A stretch of DNA of 64,000 nucleotides from DAOTXS01 sp034435055 (lineage in GTDB: Bacteria; Chloroflexota; Anaerolineae; UBA4142): assembly GCA_034435055.1 (NCBI GenBank), contig DAOTXS010000048.1, positions 42,883 to 106,882 on the forward strand, read 5' to 3'. Shown here piece by piece: positions 8,349 to 18,400 of this stretch. Positions within the stretch are counted from its first letter, which is position 1, and each line of letters opens with the position of its first letter. The notes beneath the pieces are model-generated. The model ran no database searches, was not told where the DNA came from, and was given only the letters and a program-made list of their open reading frames with translations. A program made the translations under genes and the position numbers.

Positions 8349-9212
8349 TTGCAAATCGTCAGTGATCGTGGAATGGACTTGACGCCGGAACAAATGACCG
8401 GCTTGAACATTCATTTGGTCCCGCTCACTCTCACGCTCGACGGGAAATCGTACCGCAGTGGCATCGATATTCAGCCGGCAGAATTCTATCGTTTGCTCGC
8501 GGCGACTGAAAGTTTTCCAACGACCTCGCAACCATCGGCGGGGGAATTTGCGGAAGTGTACCGCCGGCTCGCGCAAACCGACCCGGAGATTTTATCGATT
8601 CATATTTCGTCCGGGTTGAGTGGCACGTTGAACTCGGCGCGCGCCGGCGCGGCGCTGGTGCCGGAAGCGCGCGTAACGTTCGTCGATACCAAAACTTTGT
8701 CCGGCGCACAGGGCTGGCAAGTGGAAGCGGCGGCGCGCGCGTTGAAAGCCGGCTGGGCAATCGAAAAAATTCTTGCGACGGTGGAACGGGTACGCGCGTT
8801 GACCGACACCGTTTACACGCTCGGCGATCTCAAGTATTTGATTCACGGCGGACGCATCAGCCATCTCAAAGGATTGATGGCGTCGGTCTTGAATTTGAAA
8901 CCGTTGATCGGCGTGGAAAAAGTCGAGGGCAAGTACGCGAGCATCGGTCAGGCGCGCACGTTGGAAAAAGCGATTCGCAAAATTCCGGAACACATCGCGA
9001 CGCTTGTTCCACAAGGCACGGCGTTGCGCGCGCAAGTGATGCACGCGTTCAACCCGGACGGCGCGGCAATCTTGCGCGAAAGTATGGATGCGTTGTTCAA
9101 ATGCCAGTGGTTGCCAATTGGACCGATTGCGCCGGTGTTGGGCGCGCACACCGGACCATCGCTCGTCGGTGTGGCGTACGCGCGTGCTGACGATTATCCG
9201 ACACTGCCATAA
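8349..9212 (+). CDS. DegV family fatty-acid-binding protein
   Basis: At 287 residues this is the normal DegV length. It has the N-terminal IVSDRGMDLTPEQ (usually SDSTADL), the TSQPSAGEFAEVYRRL motif, and the SIHISSGLSGTLNSA loop whose serines hold the lipid carboxylate. YLIHGGRISHLKG lies in the second domain. Family members such as FakB bind a fatty acid and present it to the FakA kinase for phospholipid synthesis. No FakA gene is in the window. The start codon is TTG at 8349, with AGGAG seven bases upstream. Confidence 0.92.
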   Translation: MQIVSDRGMDLTPEQMTGLNIHLVPLTLTLDGKSYRSGIDIQPAEFYRLLAATESFPTTSQPSAGEFAEVYRRLAQTDPEILSIHISSGLSGTLNSARAGAALVPEARVTFVDTKTLSGAQGWQVEAAARALKAGWAIEKILATVERVRALTDTVYTLGDLKYLIHGGRISHLKGLMASVLNLKPLIGVEKVEGKYASIGQARTLEKAIRKIPEHIATLVPQGTALRAQVMHAFNPDGAAILRESMDALFKCQWLPIGPIAPVLGAHTGPSLVGVAYARADDYPTLP

Positions 9213-9314
9213 AATTTTGGGGGCGATGCTCCGCGCGCCGCAAAATGTGCTATAATCAAGTCGGCGGCAAGCGCCACTTGATTCAAACTATCTCACTACT
9301 CTCAGGAGGATCCT

Positions 9315-9809
9315 ATGGAAATTAGCAAAACAATGCAGGATGCGATTAACGAGCAGATCAAGAACGAACTCTACTCGGCGTATCTGTATCTTTCGATGTC
9401 GGCGTACTTTGAATCGCTCACGCTGCCCGGCTCAGCCAAGTGGATGCGCACGCAGTTCGCCGAAGAGCAAGAGCACGCGCTCAAAATGTTCGATTTTATC
9501 AACGACCGCGGCGGACGCGTGACACTCAAAGCGATCGATCAGCCGACATTCGAATGGAAGTCGCCACTCGCCGCGTGGGAAAATGTGTTGGAGCACGAAC
9601 GCAAAGTAACAGCGTTGATCAACAATCTGTACGCGCAAGCCGTCGCGGAAAAAGATTACGCCTCGCAAACGTTCCTGGCGTGGTTCGTTACAGAACAAGT
9701 CGAAGAAGAAAAGAATGCGACGTTAATGGTCGAACGTTTTAGACAAGCCGGCGAACATCCATCGACACTCCTTTTGCTCGATGGTCATTTTACCAAGCGC
9801 GACGAATAA
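9315..9809 (+). CDS. ftn: bacterial ferritin
   Basis: The 164-residue four-helix ferritin has NEQIKNELYSAYLYLSMS in helix A, with the ferroxidase glutamate. AEEQEHALKMFDFINDRGG in helix B has the ExxH metal ligands. It has HERKVT in helix C and TEQVEEEKNA in helix D. It oxidises Fe(II) and stores iron as a mineral in a 24-mer, and it has no heme-binding methionine typical of bacterioferritin. A strong ribosome site (AGGAGG) lies 6 bases upstream. TATAAT at 9251-9256 gives a 5' leader of about 50 bases, but I see no convincing -35 or iron-regulator operator. A hairpin terminator follows at 9825. Confidence 0.96.
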   Translation: MEISKTMQDAINEQIKNELYSAYLYLSMSAYFESLTLPGSAKWMRTQFAEEQEHALKMFDFINDRGGRVTLKAIDQPTFEWKSPLAAWENVLEHERKVTALINNLYAQAVAEKDYASQTFLAWFVTEQVEEEKNATLMVERFRQAGEHPSTLLLLDGHFTKRDE

Positions 9810-9824
9810 TCGACAGCATGAATC

Positions 9825-9856
9825 AAAGGGCGGGAGTTTTCCCGCTCTTTGTCTTT
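9825..9856 (+). terminator. rho-independent terminator after ferritin
   Basis: AAAGGGCGGGA and TCCCGCTCTTT pair with one mismatch around a TTT loop, followed by GTCTTTTC. It sits 15 bases after the ferritin stop. Confidence 0.75.
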
Positions 9857-9876
9857 TCAAGCGCATCGTGTATAAT
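9848..9876 (+). promoter_or_regulatory. promoter of ftsY
   Basis: TTTGTC, a 17-base spacer and TATAAT at 9871-9876 precede the ftsY ATG at 9908. The -35 lies partly inside the ferritin terminator. Confidence 0.5.
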
Positions 9877-9907
9877 GCACGGCGCGAATTTTAAATCGGA
9901 AAAAAGT

Positions 9908-10828
9908 ATGTTTGATTTTTTACGTCGTAAAGAACAAGTGAAATCGAGTTTGACCAAAACCCGCGCGTCGTTCTTGACACGCCTAACCGCGCTTGTCGTC
10001 AAAAATCAAATCGACGAGGAGTTTTGGGCTGGGTTGGAAGAAGCGTTGATTGGTGCGGATGTTGGCGTTGAAACGACGATGGAACTCGTGGACAAGTTGC
10101 GCGTGCGTGTGGAGAAGGAACATTTGCGCGACGCGGCGCGCGTGCGCGAAATGCTCAAAGAAGAATTGCTGACGATATTGCAAATCCCAAATCTCAAATT
10201 CCAAATTCCAAATTCAAATCCCTGCGTGGTGCTTGTGGTGGGCGTCAACGGTTCTGGCAAGACGACGAGCATTGGAAAACTGACGAACTATTTGAAAGCG
10301 CAAAATCATAAAGTGATCCTTGCGGCGGCAGACACGTTTCGCGCGGCGGCAATCGACCAACTCAAGATTTGGGGACAGCGCGTCGGCGTCGATGTCGTCG
10401 CGCATCAACCCGGCGCGGATCCCGGCGCGGTCGCGTTCGATGCGTGGCAAGCCGCGCACGCGCGCCACTCGGATTATCTCATCGTCGATACAGCGGGACG
10501 GTTGCAAACAAAATTCAATTTGATGAAGGAATTGGAAAAGGTGGCGCGCGTTTTGCAAAAGAACGATCCGACCGCGCCGCACGAAACTTTGCTCGTGCTC
10601 GATGCGGTGACCGGGCAGAATGGTTTGCAACAAGCGCGCGAATTCAAAAAAGCCACACCGCTCACCGGCTTGATTCTGACCAAACTCGATGGCACGGCAA
10701 AAGGCGGCATCGTGTTTGCGATTGCCAAAGAATTGCAACTGCCGATCAAGTTCATTGGCACCGGCGAAGCGGTGGATGATTTCGCCGAGTTCGACGCGAA
10801 GGAATTTGTGGACGGAATGTTTGAGTAA
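9908..10828 (+). CDS. ftsY: signal recognition particle receptor FtsY
   Basis: This 306-residue NG-domain protein is the membrane receptor for the SRP. The N domain is at about 1-85. The G domain has GVNGSGKTTSIGKL (G1), AADTFRAAAIDQL (G2), IVDTAGRLQ (G3), LTKLDGTAKGG (G4) and FIGTGEAVDDF (G5). The ATG at 9908 (MFDFLRRK) is chosen; the in-frame extension to 9818 would cross the ferritin terminator. An unusual stretch between the N domain and G1 reads LQIPNLKFQIPNSN. It is encoded by tandem CAAATTCC-like units, a low-complexity insertion not expected in this family. The acidic A domain is absent, as in many short FtsY proteins. Confidence 0.95.
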   Translation: MFDFLRRKEQVKSSLTKTRASFLTRLTALVVKNQIDEEFWAGLEEALIGADVGVETTMELVDKLRVRVEKEHLRDAARVREMLKEELLTILQIPNLKFQIPNSNPCVVLVVGVNGSGKTTSIGKLTNYLKAQNHKVILAAADTFRAAAIDQLKIWGQRVGVDVVAHQPGADPGAVAFDAWQAAHARHSDYLIVDTAGRLQTKFNLMKELEKVARVLQKNDPTAPHETLLVLDAVTGQNGLQQAREFKKATPLTGLILTKLDGTAKGGIVFAIAKELQLPIKFIGTGEAVDDFAEFDAKEFVDGMFE

Positions 10829-10830
10829 AT

Positions 10831-10881
10831 CGACGAAGGACGAATGATGGAAGACGAACGCTTTGCCTTCGTCCTTCGTCG
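10831..10881. repeat. dispersed inverted repeat between ftsY and prfB
   Basis: Arms CGACGAAGGACGAA and TTCGTCCTTCGTCG flank about 23 bases. It is the same family as the palindrome at 1119-1166. Confidence 0.7.
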
Positions 10882-10904
10882 TTAGTCTTTCGTCAGGAGA
10901 ATTT

Positions 10905-12006
10905 ATGGAAGAGCTAAAATCGAAATTGACAGCACTCAACACACACATCGCTTCACTCTTGGAGCGTCTTTGACATCGCCGGCAAAGAAAAACGCGCCGC
11001 GGAATTAGAACACGCGTCGGGGCAGGCGGACTTTTGGAACGATAATGTCGCCGCGCAAAAAGCGATGCGCGAATTAACCTTGCTCAAAGAAGAAACAACG
11101 ACGTGGCGCGATCTCGCGCGCCGCGCGCACGACGCACTCGGCTTGATCGAGTTAGCCATCGAAGAGAATCACGCTGAGACGGCGCAAGAAGTCGCGCAAG
11201 AAATTCCCGCCATCGAAAAAAAACTAGCGGAGTTGGAATTCAATTTGCTCTTCGCTGGCGAGTACGACCACAACGCCGCGATTCTATCGATTCATTCCGG
11301 CGCGGGCGGCACCGAATCGCAAGATTGGGCGTCGATGCTGCTGCGAATGTATTTGCGCTTTGGCGATGCGCAAGGATACACCACCGAAATTCTGGAAGAA
11401 ATGCCGGGGGACGAAGCCGGGATCAAATCGGCGACGATTCGCTTTATCGGCGAGTACGCGTACGGGCGCTTGAAAGCGGAACGCGGCGTGCATCGGTTGG
11501 TGCGCCTCTCGCCGTTCGATGCGAATCATCGGCGACACACATCGTTTGCGTTGGTCGAGGTGATGCCGGAAATCGACGACACGGTGAACATCGAAATCAA
11601 ACCGGAAGATGTCAAGATTGATATTTATCATGCGTCGGGGCACGGCGGACAGAACGTGCAAAAAGTCGCCACCGCCGTTCGCTTGACACATATTCCAACC
11701 GGCATCGTTGTGACGTGTCAGAACGAGCGCTCGCAATTGCAGAACAAGGAAAATGCGTTCAAGGTTTTACGTTCGCGCTTGGTTGAGTTGGAAATCGAAA
11801 AGAAGGAACAAGAGCGGGCGCGGCTCAAAGGCAAACACGTCGAAGCCGGCTGGGGGAATCAGATTCGTTCGTACGTTCTGCATCCGTACCAAATGGTGAA
11901 GGATCATCGCACCGAGTACGAAACATCGCGTACCGATGCCGTGCTGGACGGCGAACTCAATGCATTTATCGAGGCGTACTTGAAAGAGCAAGTAGGGACG
12001 AATTAA
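10905..12006 (+). CDS. prfB: peptide chain release factor 2 with programmed +1 frameshift
   Basis: RF2 is encoded in two frames. The ATG at 10905 (AGGAGA upstream) opens 22 codons ending CTT, followed by an in-frame TGA at 10971-10973 and then C. Skipping T10971 joins the ORF to the long frame that ends at 12006. The site reads GGAG-CGT-CTT-TGA-C, the classic autoregulatory RF2 shift site with an internal Shine-Dalgarno three bases before CTT. The mature protein is about 366 residues. It has the UGA-decoding tripeptide SPF in RLSPFDANH and the catalytic GGQ in ASGHGGQNVQK. Excess RF2 terminates at the UGA, and shortage allows the shift. The CDS should be annotated as a join of 10905..10970 and 10972..12006. 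Confidence 0.97.
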
Positions 12007-12038
12007 ATTGTCGGGGCGATTCTTGGAGTCGCCCCGTT

Positions 12039-14540
12039 TTATTGCGCGATGAATTTCCCCAGTTCGATTTTTTCACGCGGGATAAAATTTTCGTCGAGCA
12101 TCAACACCTCGACGCCTTGATCAGCTTGGTACAGCATCACTTGAATGGTATATTCCCCAGGCGCAAGGTTGGTGGGCAACGTCAACGTGAATCGATCTGC
12201 CACCGTGATTGTTGGCTTCCACATAAATGTCGATTCCGCCGGCTCACGGTCTTGCGCGACGATTTTGTTTCCGCGTGCATCAACCACGCGCACGGACGTA
12301 CTATAGTACGCATAGATTTTGTTGAGCGGCAACCACGTCAAATCGACAATGATGGCATCCCCCGGCGCGTACTGATTTTTCAGCGACGCGCGTAAACTGA
12401 CACTCGCCGGGATGACGACTTGATGCGCCGGTTCGCCGGGTTGCACGTTGACCGTGCCGGACAAATTCCAATCGATCCGGTCGCCGCGCACGCGCAACGA
12501 TAGTTGATTCAGCCCGGCGCGCGGCGGGGCAATCAATCGCACAGGAATTACGGATGCTGTTGAGGTAACGAGTGGAAGTGATACAGCGGTACGTTGCGCT
12601 ATGCCATCGCTCCACGTTGCATCGATTTGCCATTGATTGGTTGGCTGGATCGCAAAATTATTTTTTCCACGATTGCGGACGACGATGAACGCGAAATAGT
12701 TTTGCCCGGGCGCGGCAGGTTGCGGCAGATAAATCGACGCCGCAAGTGATGCCGCATCCTGTTCGCGTGGCGAGACATGATAGATGTAATCATTCCCGGC
12801 TTGTTTGGTAAGTCGTAATTCCATTGTGCGATTAATTGCTTCGCGCATCGTTCCCCAATTTGCAATTTGATTACTGCGCGCAATCACATATTCGACGTTG
12901 AGCGCTTGAAGTAGTGCAATCGATCGTTCACTGGGAAACGATTGCATCTCGTATGCAATCTCACCACGTCGCGGCGGATTGAATCCGCTATAACCATCCG
13001 GCGTTGTGTGCCTGTGATACGTTGATAGATATTGTGGCGTCAGATCAAGTGGTTTTGCCGGGTCGCTCGCAATCATCGGTAATTCAAGAATCACCCCGGG
13101 CGGTTGTGTCCTAAGCCAACGGACATACTCGGGAATTTCGTTCCAGACCGGGACTGGGGTAATTTGCGCGGCGGGGAAGGCGAGATACTCTAGAGAAATC
13201 AACGTGGTGAGCGCAGTAGGCAGTAAGCGGTAGGCAGTAGGCAGAAACTCATCTAGTGCCCTCTGCCTACTGCTTTCTGCTTTCTGCATCCCGAATCCCG
13301 CCAGTACCGCCAGCGCAAACATCACCAATGCATCGAACCGCACCGGCGCGCGCAACGCTTTCATCAGCGGAAAAATATCATAGAGCCAGCGGTACGGCAG
13401 AGTGATTTCTGTTCCGACGTTTGGCGCGAGAAATAATCGAGGGCCTAGGGAAAGTAAAAAGGCAAAAGTTAAAAGCAAAAAGTAAAACCATTTGTCACGA
13501 TTTTTTGTTGCGATGATTCCAACAATCGCCAGCGCGACGGCGACAATGCCCGGGAATAAATTATCGAGCGGATAGCCGCCCAGCATTACCGGCGGATTGG
13601 GCACGAGAAATTTCCCGTACAACAAATTTTGCGGCGAGACTGCGGTGAACATTTTCAGCGATGCGCTGAATGGCTCGCTCTCGGCAACTTGCCGCTCAAA
13701 GCCCATCTCGCGTTGGACTTGCAGGTACGGGAGGAAAAATGGCACGACGACAATGGAAATAATCAGAGTAGCGATCAAGACGCCGATCAACGCAGACAAC
13801 CGCGGACGATAAATTGCAAAATTCCAAATGACGCAAAGCGCAACCGCAAAGCCGGCGAGAAACGCGTAATAAAAGGATGACAGTGCTTGTAAGGAAAAAC
13901 AAAGTGCGAATAAGAACGCCAATCGAAAATCGAAAATCGAAAATCGGAAATCGCGAATTGCAAATTGCGAATTGCGGTCGTCGGTCGTCGGTCGTCGGTC
14001 AGATTTTAAAAGCCGGCGCAAAAATAAAAATGTCAACGGCGTCCATCCAAACGACAGCAACTGCACCTGCGCCAGATTGCCGAGGTTGTACGGGTTGAAT
14101 GCAAAAATCGTTCCTGCGATAATCGCCGCGCCGCGATTTCGTGTGAGATCGAATACGAACAGGTACATCGCGTACGCGGTGAGAAAAAACGATGCGAGCA
14201 GAACGAGATTGTAGCCGAGGACGGTGTTATCGAAGGCGAGGTTGAACGGAAGCGCGAACAAACCTTGCGGCAACATCGTTTCCGAGTACGCCAGCGTGTT
14301 GGGGTACGGGTAAAAAATGTTCGCGTTGAACAGATTGAGTGGATCGGTGATAAGCGCGCGTCCCACCCACGCGATAATCCACGTGTTGAGCAAGGCATCT
14401 TGTTTGTCCTCAACTGCGTAGGCGAGATGAAGGACAAGTGGATTGGTCATCACGATGGTGAGCGCGAGAAAAATTGCAATGGGAATTGCATCGCGCTGTA
14501 GGGACGAGGTTACCTTGCCCCCACCAACGTGGTTATTCAA
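12039..14540 (-). CDS. large polytopic membrane protein, glycosyltransferase-C-like
   Basis: The protein is about 833 residues. Roughly the first 480 hold 11-13 membrane helices, starting with IPIAIFLALTIVMTN and an acidic loop AYAVEDKQDALLNTW typical of GT-C folds. The last 370 form a soluble, beta-rich region with VRVVDARGNKIV and LAPGEYTIQVMLYQ segments that look like Ig-like domains. I cannot name the substrate. The start is uncertain. I place it at the TTG at 14540, which overlaps the TGA of the upstream small gene and has AAGGGA upstream; further upstream codons overlap that gene. Two in-frame low-complexity insertions are encoded by short tandem DNA repeats, one near 13921-14003 and one near 13214-13290. 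Confidence 0.7.
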   Translation of the reverse strand: MNNHVGGGKVTSSLQRDAIPIAIFLALTIVMTNPLVLHLAYAVEDKQDALLNTWIIAWVGRALITDPLNLFNANIFYPYPNTLAYSETMLPQGLFALPFNLAFDNTVLGYNLVLLASFFLTAYAMYLFVFDLTRNRGAAIIAGTIFAFNPYNLGNLAQVQLLSFGWTPLTFLFLRRLLKSDRRPTTDDRNSQFAIRDFRFSIFDFRLAFLFALCFSLQALSSFYYAFLAGFAVALCVIWNFAIYRPRLSALIGVLIATLIISIVVVPFFLPYLQVQREMGFERQVAESEPFSASLKMFTAVSPQNLLYGKFLVPNPPVMLGGYPLDNLFPGIVAVALAIVGIIATKNRDKWFYFLLLTFAFLLSLGPRLFLAPNVGTEITLPYRWLYDIFPLMKALRAPVRFDALVMFALAVLAGFGMQKAESSRQRALDEFLPTAYRLLPTALTTLISLEYLAFPAAQITPVPVWNEIPEYVRWLRTQPPGVILELPMIASDPAKPLDLTPQYLSTYHRHTTPDGYSGFNPPRRGEIAYEMQSFPSERSIALLQALNVEYVIARSNQIANWGTMREAINRTMELRLTKQAGNDYIYHVSPREQDAASLAASIYLPQPAAPGQNYFAFIVVRNRGKNNFAIQPTNQWQIDATWSDGIAQRTAVSLPLVTSTASVIPVRLIAPPRAGLNQLSLRVRGDRIDWNLSGTVNVQPGEPAHQVVIPASVSLRASLKNQYAPGDAIIVDLTWLPLNKIYAYYSTSVRVVDARGNKIVAQDREPAESTFMWKPTITVADRFTLTLPTNLAPGEYTIQVMLYQADQGVEVLMLDENFIPREKIELGKFIAQ
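13212..13292. repeat. short tandem/inverted repeat tract inside the membrane-protein gene
   Basis: AGTAGGCAGTA-type units on one side and GCCTACTGCTTTCTGC units on the other are read in frame as an Arg/Ala/Leu-rich insertion (KAESSRQRALDEFLPTAYR). The tract lies between hydrophobic segments. Confidence 0.6.
13919..14005. repeat. short tandem repeat tract (AATCGAAA / GCAAATTGC / GGTCGTC units) in coding sequence
   Basis: About 85 bases consist of three successive simple-repeat blocks: AATCGAAA units, GAATTGCAAATTGC units and GTCGTCG units. They are translated in frame as an Arg/Asp/Phe-rich loop (DRRPTTDDRNSQFAIRDF) between two membrane helices. Related AATCGAAA strings recur at 20335-20460. 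Confidence 0.65.
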
Positions 14541-14782
14541 CTCAGCAATCCCTTGCGCCAATCGCGCGCGTCCCATTTGGCTTTCAACTGTTTTTTGAAA
14601 TCGGCGAGCCAAACCGGGTCTTGCATTTTTTCGTGCAGGAGGGGCCACACCGTTTCGCTATCAGCGTCGATGGTGCCGAGGATTTCTTGAATGTAGCGAT
14701 CGACTTCGATGCGCGCGGATTTGATCGTTGGAATTCCCAGTTCTTCCAAGATCGCATCAAGGTTCACGGTATAAAAAGGCAT
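14537..14782 (-). CDS. small protein of unknown function (81 aa)
   Basis: The ATG at 14782 follows ATGGAGCAACATA and opens an 81-residue soluble, charged protein (MPFYTVNLDAILEELGIP...). It has Trp-rich segments DPVWLADF and KAKWDARDWRKG. I do not recognise a family. Its TGA overlaps the probable TTG start of the membrane-protein gene downstream, and the gene upstream ends 17 bases away, so all three probably share a transcript. Confidence 0.6.
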   Translation of the reverse strand: MPFYTVNLDAILEELGIPTIKSARIEVDRYIQEILGTIDADSETVWPLLHEKMQDPVWLADFKKQLKAKWDARDWRKGLLS

Positions 14783-14798
14783 TATGTTGCTCCATCGA

Positions 14799-15401
14799 TT
14801 ATGGAATCGCCAGCACATTTTCCGGCGGCAGGAAATAATTCTTGCCATCGATTTCCACTAGATAAATGGTAATCGCGCCGGCGGTAATTTTCGCGGCGAG
14901 TTGGGCTGTCGAAAAATTGGGAAGTTGCTGGCACGCGGCAAAAACCGGGGGCGGGGCATCTTCGTGCAAACACGCAAACCCGGTTTGCGGCACCAGTCGA
15001 ATCGTCTTGCCGCGATTGGTAAAATCGTACACCGCCGATTCCGGCGGCGTGTTCGAAATGCTTTCGGTCGTCGTCCAGAAATTTAGTTTGCCATCGATGG
15101 TTTCCAATCGCGTGAATTTATCTTGCTGACCGATGACGTGAAAAACGTCGGTGCCATTTTCGTACAACAGAAAATTCGTGCGCGCAATCGGCGCGGCTTG
15201 ATTGATGGCAAACGCCTGACGAAACGGAAGCAAGTACGCGCGCGGCGCGACGGTTGGCGTCGGCAGTTCGAGCGGCGTGGGAGTGGCAAAGGCGTTGGCA
15301 ATCGACGCCGGTGTTACATCGGTCATGATTAAACTGAGGAGCGGGAAACACATCAAGGCGATGGTTGCCAGCGCAATCACGATGATGAAATCGCGGTTCA
15401 T
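14799..15401 (-). CDS. membrane-anchored protein of unknown function
   Basis: The protein has 200 residues. Residues 4-25 form one hydrophobic anchor, followed by a Thr/Pro-rich linker (FATPTPLELPTPTVAP) and a soluble extracytoplasmic domain of about 145 residues with two cysteines. No family is recognised. TATACT on the minus strand ends only 6 bases before the ATG and a TTCACC lies 17 bases further up, so the mRNA is probably leaderless. Confidence 0.7.
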   Translation of the reverse strand: MNRDFIIVIALATIALMCFPLLSLIMTDVTPASIANAFATPTPLELPTPTVAPRAYLLPFRQAFAINQAAPIARTNFLLYENGTDVFHVIGQQDKFTRLETIDGKLNFWTTTESISNTPPESAVYDFTNRGKTIRLVPQTGFACLHEDAPPPVFAACQQLPNFSTAQLAAKITAGAITIYLVEIDGKNYFLPPENVLAIP

Positions 15402-15407
15402 AGTTCA

Positions 15408-15436
15408 AGTATACCACAAATTGAAAGCGCGGTGAA
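15408..15436 (-). promoter_or_regulatory. promoter of the 14799-15401 gene (leaderless)
   Basis: TTCACC, a 17-base spacer and TATACT end 6 bases before the ATG at 15401. Confidence 0.5.
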
Positions 15437-15468
15437 AAAGCAAGAGCCGGGATTTTCCCGGCTCTCTG
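15436..15468 (-). terminator. intrinsic terminator of the BTAD/NB-ARC regulator gene
   Basis: On the minus strand AGAGCCGGGA pairs with TCCCGGCTCT around a short AAA loop and is followed by TGCTTTTTC. A nearly identical hairpin stands at 19608-19642. Confidence 0.85.
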
Positions 15469-15472
15469 TGTT

Positions 15473-18400
15473 TCAATCTTTCGCAAGGTTGAGATTTTCT
15501 AGCGCATACTCCACCGCTTGCTCCAACGTCATCTTTTGTCCTTCTGCCCACGCCGCGTTAAACGTCGCTTCGTCAAGTTGCCCGCGTGCGAGGTTGAGAT
15601 AGTGCTCAACCTCGCGTACATCTGCGGGCGTCATAGATCGCACATCCCCTGAACCAATGAAGGTGTCAACGACAGCCAAGAGTTGGGCGGCTTGGCGCGC
15701 TTGCCTCCGCATCGCAAAAATTCCCGCGAATTCCAGTACGCTTGCGGCGATATGCAACGGGCGGTTCATTCTCTGCGCGAGTGCAAGCTTCTCGGTACAA
15801 TAGGATTGCGCCGCGGCAAGGTCGTTTCCGTGCAGAGCAATAGCCGCCAGATTCCCCAAGATCGACATGACCATTCCCATGTGTCCAATTTCGCGCGTAA
15901 TTTCCAACGCTTGCACATAATCGCTTTTCGCCAAGTCGTATTGACCTTCGACCCGTTCAATGTCACCGAGCATATTTAGGCTGTTTAAAATGCCCCAGCG
16001 GTCTTTAGTTTCCTGAGCAAAAATCAAAGTCTGCTCGATATACCGGCGCGCCGTTGCATAATCGTGCTGGCTGAAAATCATACTGCCAACGCGCCGCAAC
16101 ATATAAGCGGCGTTGCGCTTGTCGCCGATGGATTGATAGAGCGCAACTGCTTCTACGTACACCTGTTGCGCGGCAGGATAATTGAGCCGTCCCGCCAAAC
16201 ACGATCCTTTAAGCGCAAGCACACGCGCAATAACCCCAGGGGTGGCAAGCGATCTGGCAATCACCAATCCTTCGTCGATCAGCGACTCGCCCAGCGTAAA
16301 ATCATCACCATAAACAATATGACCGAGGTAGCCGAGAGCCAACGCGAGCAATTCTTTGCCTGGCTCCCCAAGTGCGCGCGCGACACTCACCAGTTCATCC
16401 AGATACCGACGACTTGCCTTCAAATCACTCAGACGCCAATTGATTACACCCGCGACCAGCAACCCATTTGCGCGAACGAGATTCTTGTCAGCGACCTCCG
16501 GGCGGGTGAGCAGATGAGCGACCAACTCTCGTCCTTCACTCCAGCTCCCGCGCATATCCCAGAACTCGTACAACGCCGCCGCAAGTTCCAGCCCTTGTTC
16601 TGCATTACCTTGACTTGACCATTCCAACGCCGCGCGCAGATTGTTGTGTTCGAGTTCGAGATGCTCCAGCCATACGAATTGCTCGGGACCGTGTAATTTT
16701 GGTTCTACCGCTTGTGCGAGTTTCAGATAATAATCCAAATGCCGATCACGCGCCATCGCCGCTTGATCCGATTCCAGCAGTTTGGCGCGCGCATACTCCC
16801 GCACCGTTTCCAACATTCGATAGCGCATTGCGTTTTCAACATGTTCCACGACGACAAGCGATTTGTTTACCAACGATGTCAACCAATCGAGCAACGGTGG
16901 CTCAATGCTAGCGCAGATCGCTTCGGCGGCTTCCAGCGACCAACCGCCTGCAAAGACCGCTAATCGACGCATTACCGCGCGCTCGGCATCGGACAGCAAA
17001 TCGTAACTCCAGTCCAGCGCGGCGCGGAGAGTTTGGTGGCGCGGCAAAGCGGTTCGGCTTCCCAGGGTCAGTAAATTGAATCGATCCGCCAATCGTACGC
17101 GAATCTGTTCCGCCGACAAAACGGTGAGTCGCGCCGCCGCGAGTTCGATTGCCAGCGGGATGCCATCGAGCCGCGCGCAAATTTCAGTGACGGCGGTACC
17201 GTTGCCGGCGAGCGACCAACGCGGCGCAACCGCGCGAGCGCGTTCCGTGAAAAGTTGAATCGCATCGTATTGCCGCAGTTGTTCCAGCGGCAATGCGGTT
17301 GTGAGGCAATTGAGTGAAGGCACTTGCCAAATCGATTCGCCAGAAATATTGAGCGACTCGCGGCTGGTCGTCAGAAAATGGAGTTTGGGACACGCGCTCA
17401 ACAAAACACCGACAATTTGCGCGCAAGTGTCAATCAGATGCTCGCAGTTATCGAGAATGAGTAACGATTCTTTTGCGTGGAAATAGTTTGCAAGGGTTGC
17501 AGTCAATGATTGGTTGGGAATTTCCTGTAAGTCGAGGACGGCGGCGATGGTTTGCGGAACAAGCGCGACATCGTTGAGCGGCGCGAGATCAATCCACCAA
17601 ATGCCATCTTGGTAAAGACGATTCGACTGGTCGTCTCTACACAGGTCTTGCGCGACTTGTATCGCCAAGCGCGTTTTGCCGCAACCACCCGCGCCGGTCA
17701 ATGTAAGCAAACGCGTGGTTCCCAGCAATCGCTTCACCTCGGCGATTTCGCGCGCGCGACCGACGAAACTGCTCAACGGAATCGGCAGATTGTTTGGCGT
17801 GCGGCGCGCAAAAGTCCCATCGCGAATACTTTCGTACAATTGCGTCGTCTCGCGCGCTGGCTCGGCGTCCAATTCCTGTTTTAGTAAGCGGCGACATTTG
17901 TCGTACTGCGCGAGCGCGGCACTGCGTTGCCCGTTCTGCACCAACGCGCGCATCAACGCTTGGTGCGCCGGTTCGTCCCAGGGTTCGATTTCGATTTGCT
18001 TGCGCGCAAAAATTTCCACGCGATCGTATCTGCCGCGTTCATCGAAATGTTTTATCAACGTGTCAAGCGCGTGCAAAACACGCTGGTTAATTCGTTCGCG
18101 CGTGAAGACGACCCATTCCTCAAACGGCGCGCTGTCGCACGCAAATCCTTCGAGGAAGACGCCGCGGTAAGCCGAGATTAGGGATTGGAGATTAGGAATT
18201 GGTAATTTGTCGGTCGATTGCCACGCGCGCACATCGAGGTCGTAATCACTCGCGGGATTGAATTGAATTGCGTCGCGGGAGATACATAGAAATGGAGGAT
18301 CGGCTTTGCGGTCGCCGATGGCTTCGCGAAGATTTGAAAGCGCGTATCGCAGATTGTTGTGCGCATCGCGGTTTGAGTAATCGGACCAGAAGAGTCCGGC

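Noticed and set aside
13919..14005. Repeated AATCGAAA and GGTCGTC units considered as a CRISPR-like array
   Set aside because: The units are 7-14 bases with no unique spacers and are read in frame inside a membrane-protein gene. There is no cas gene in the window.
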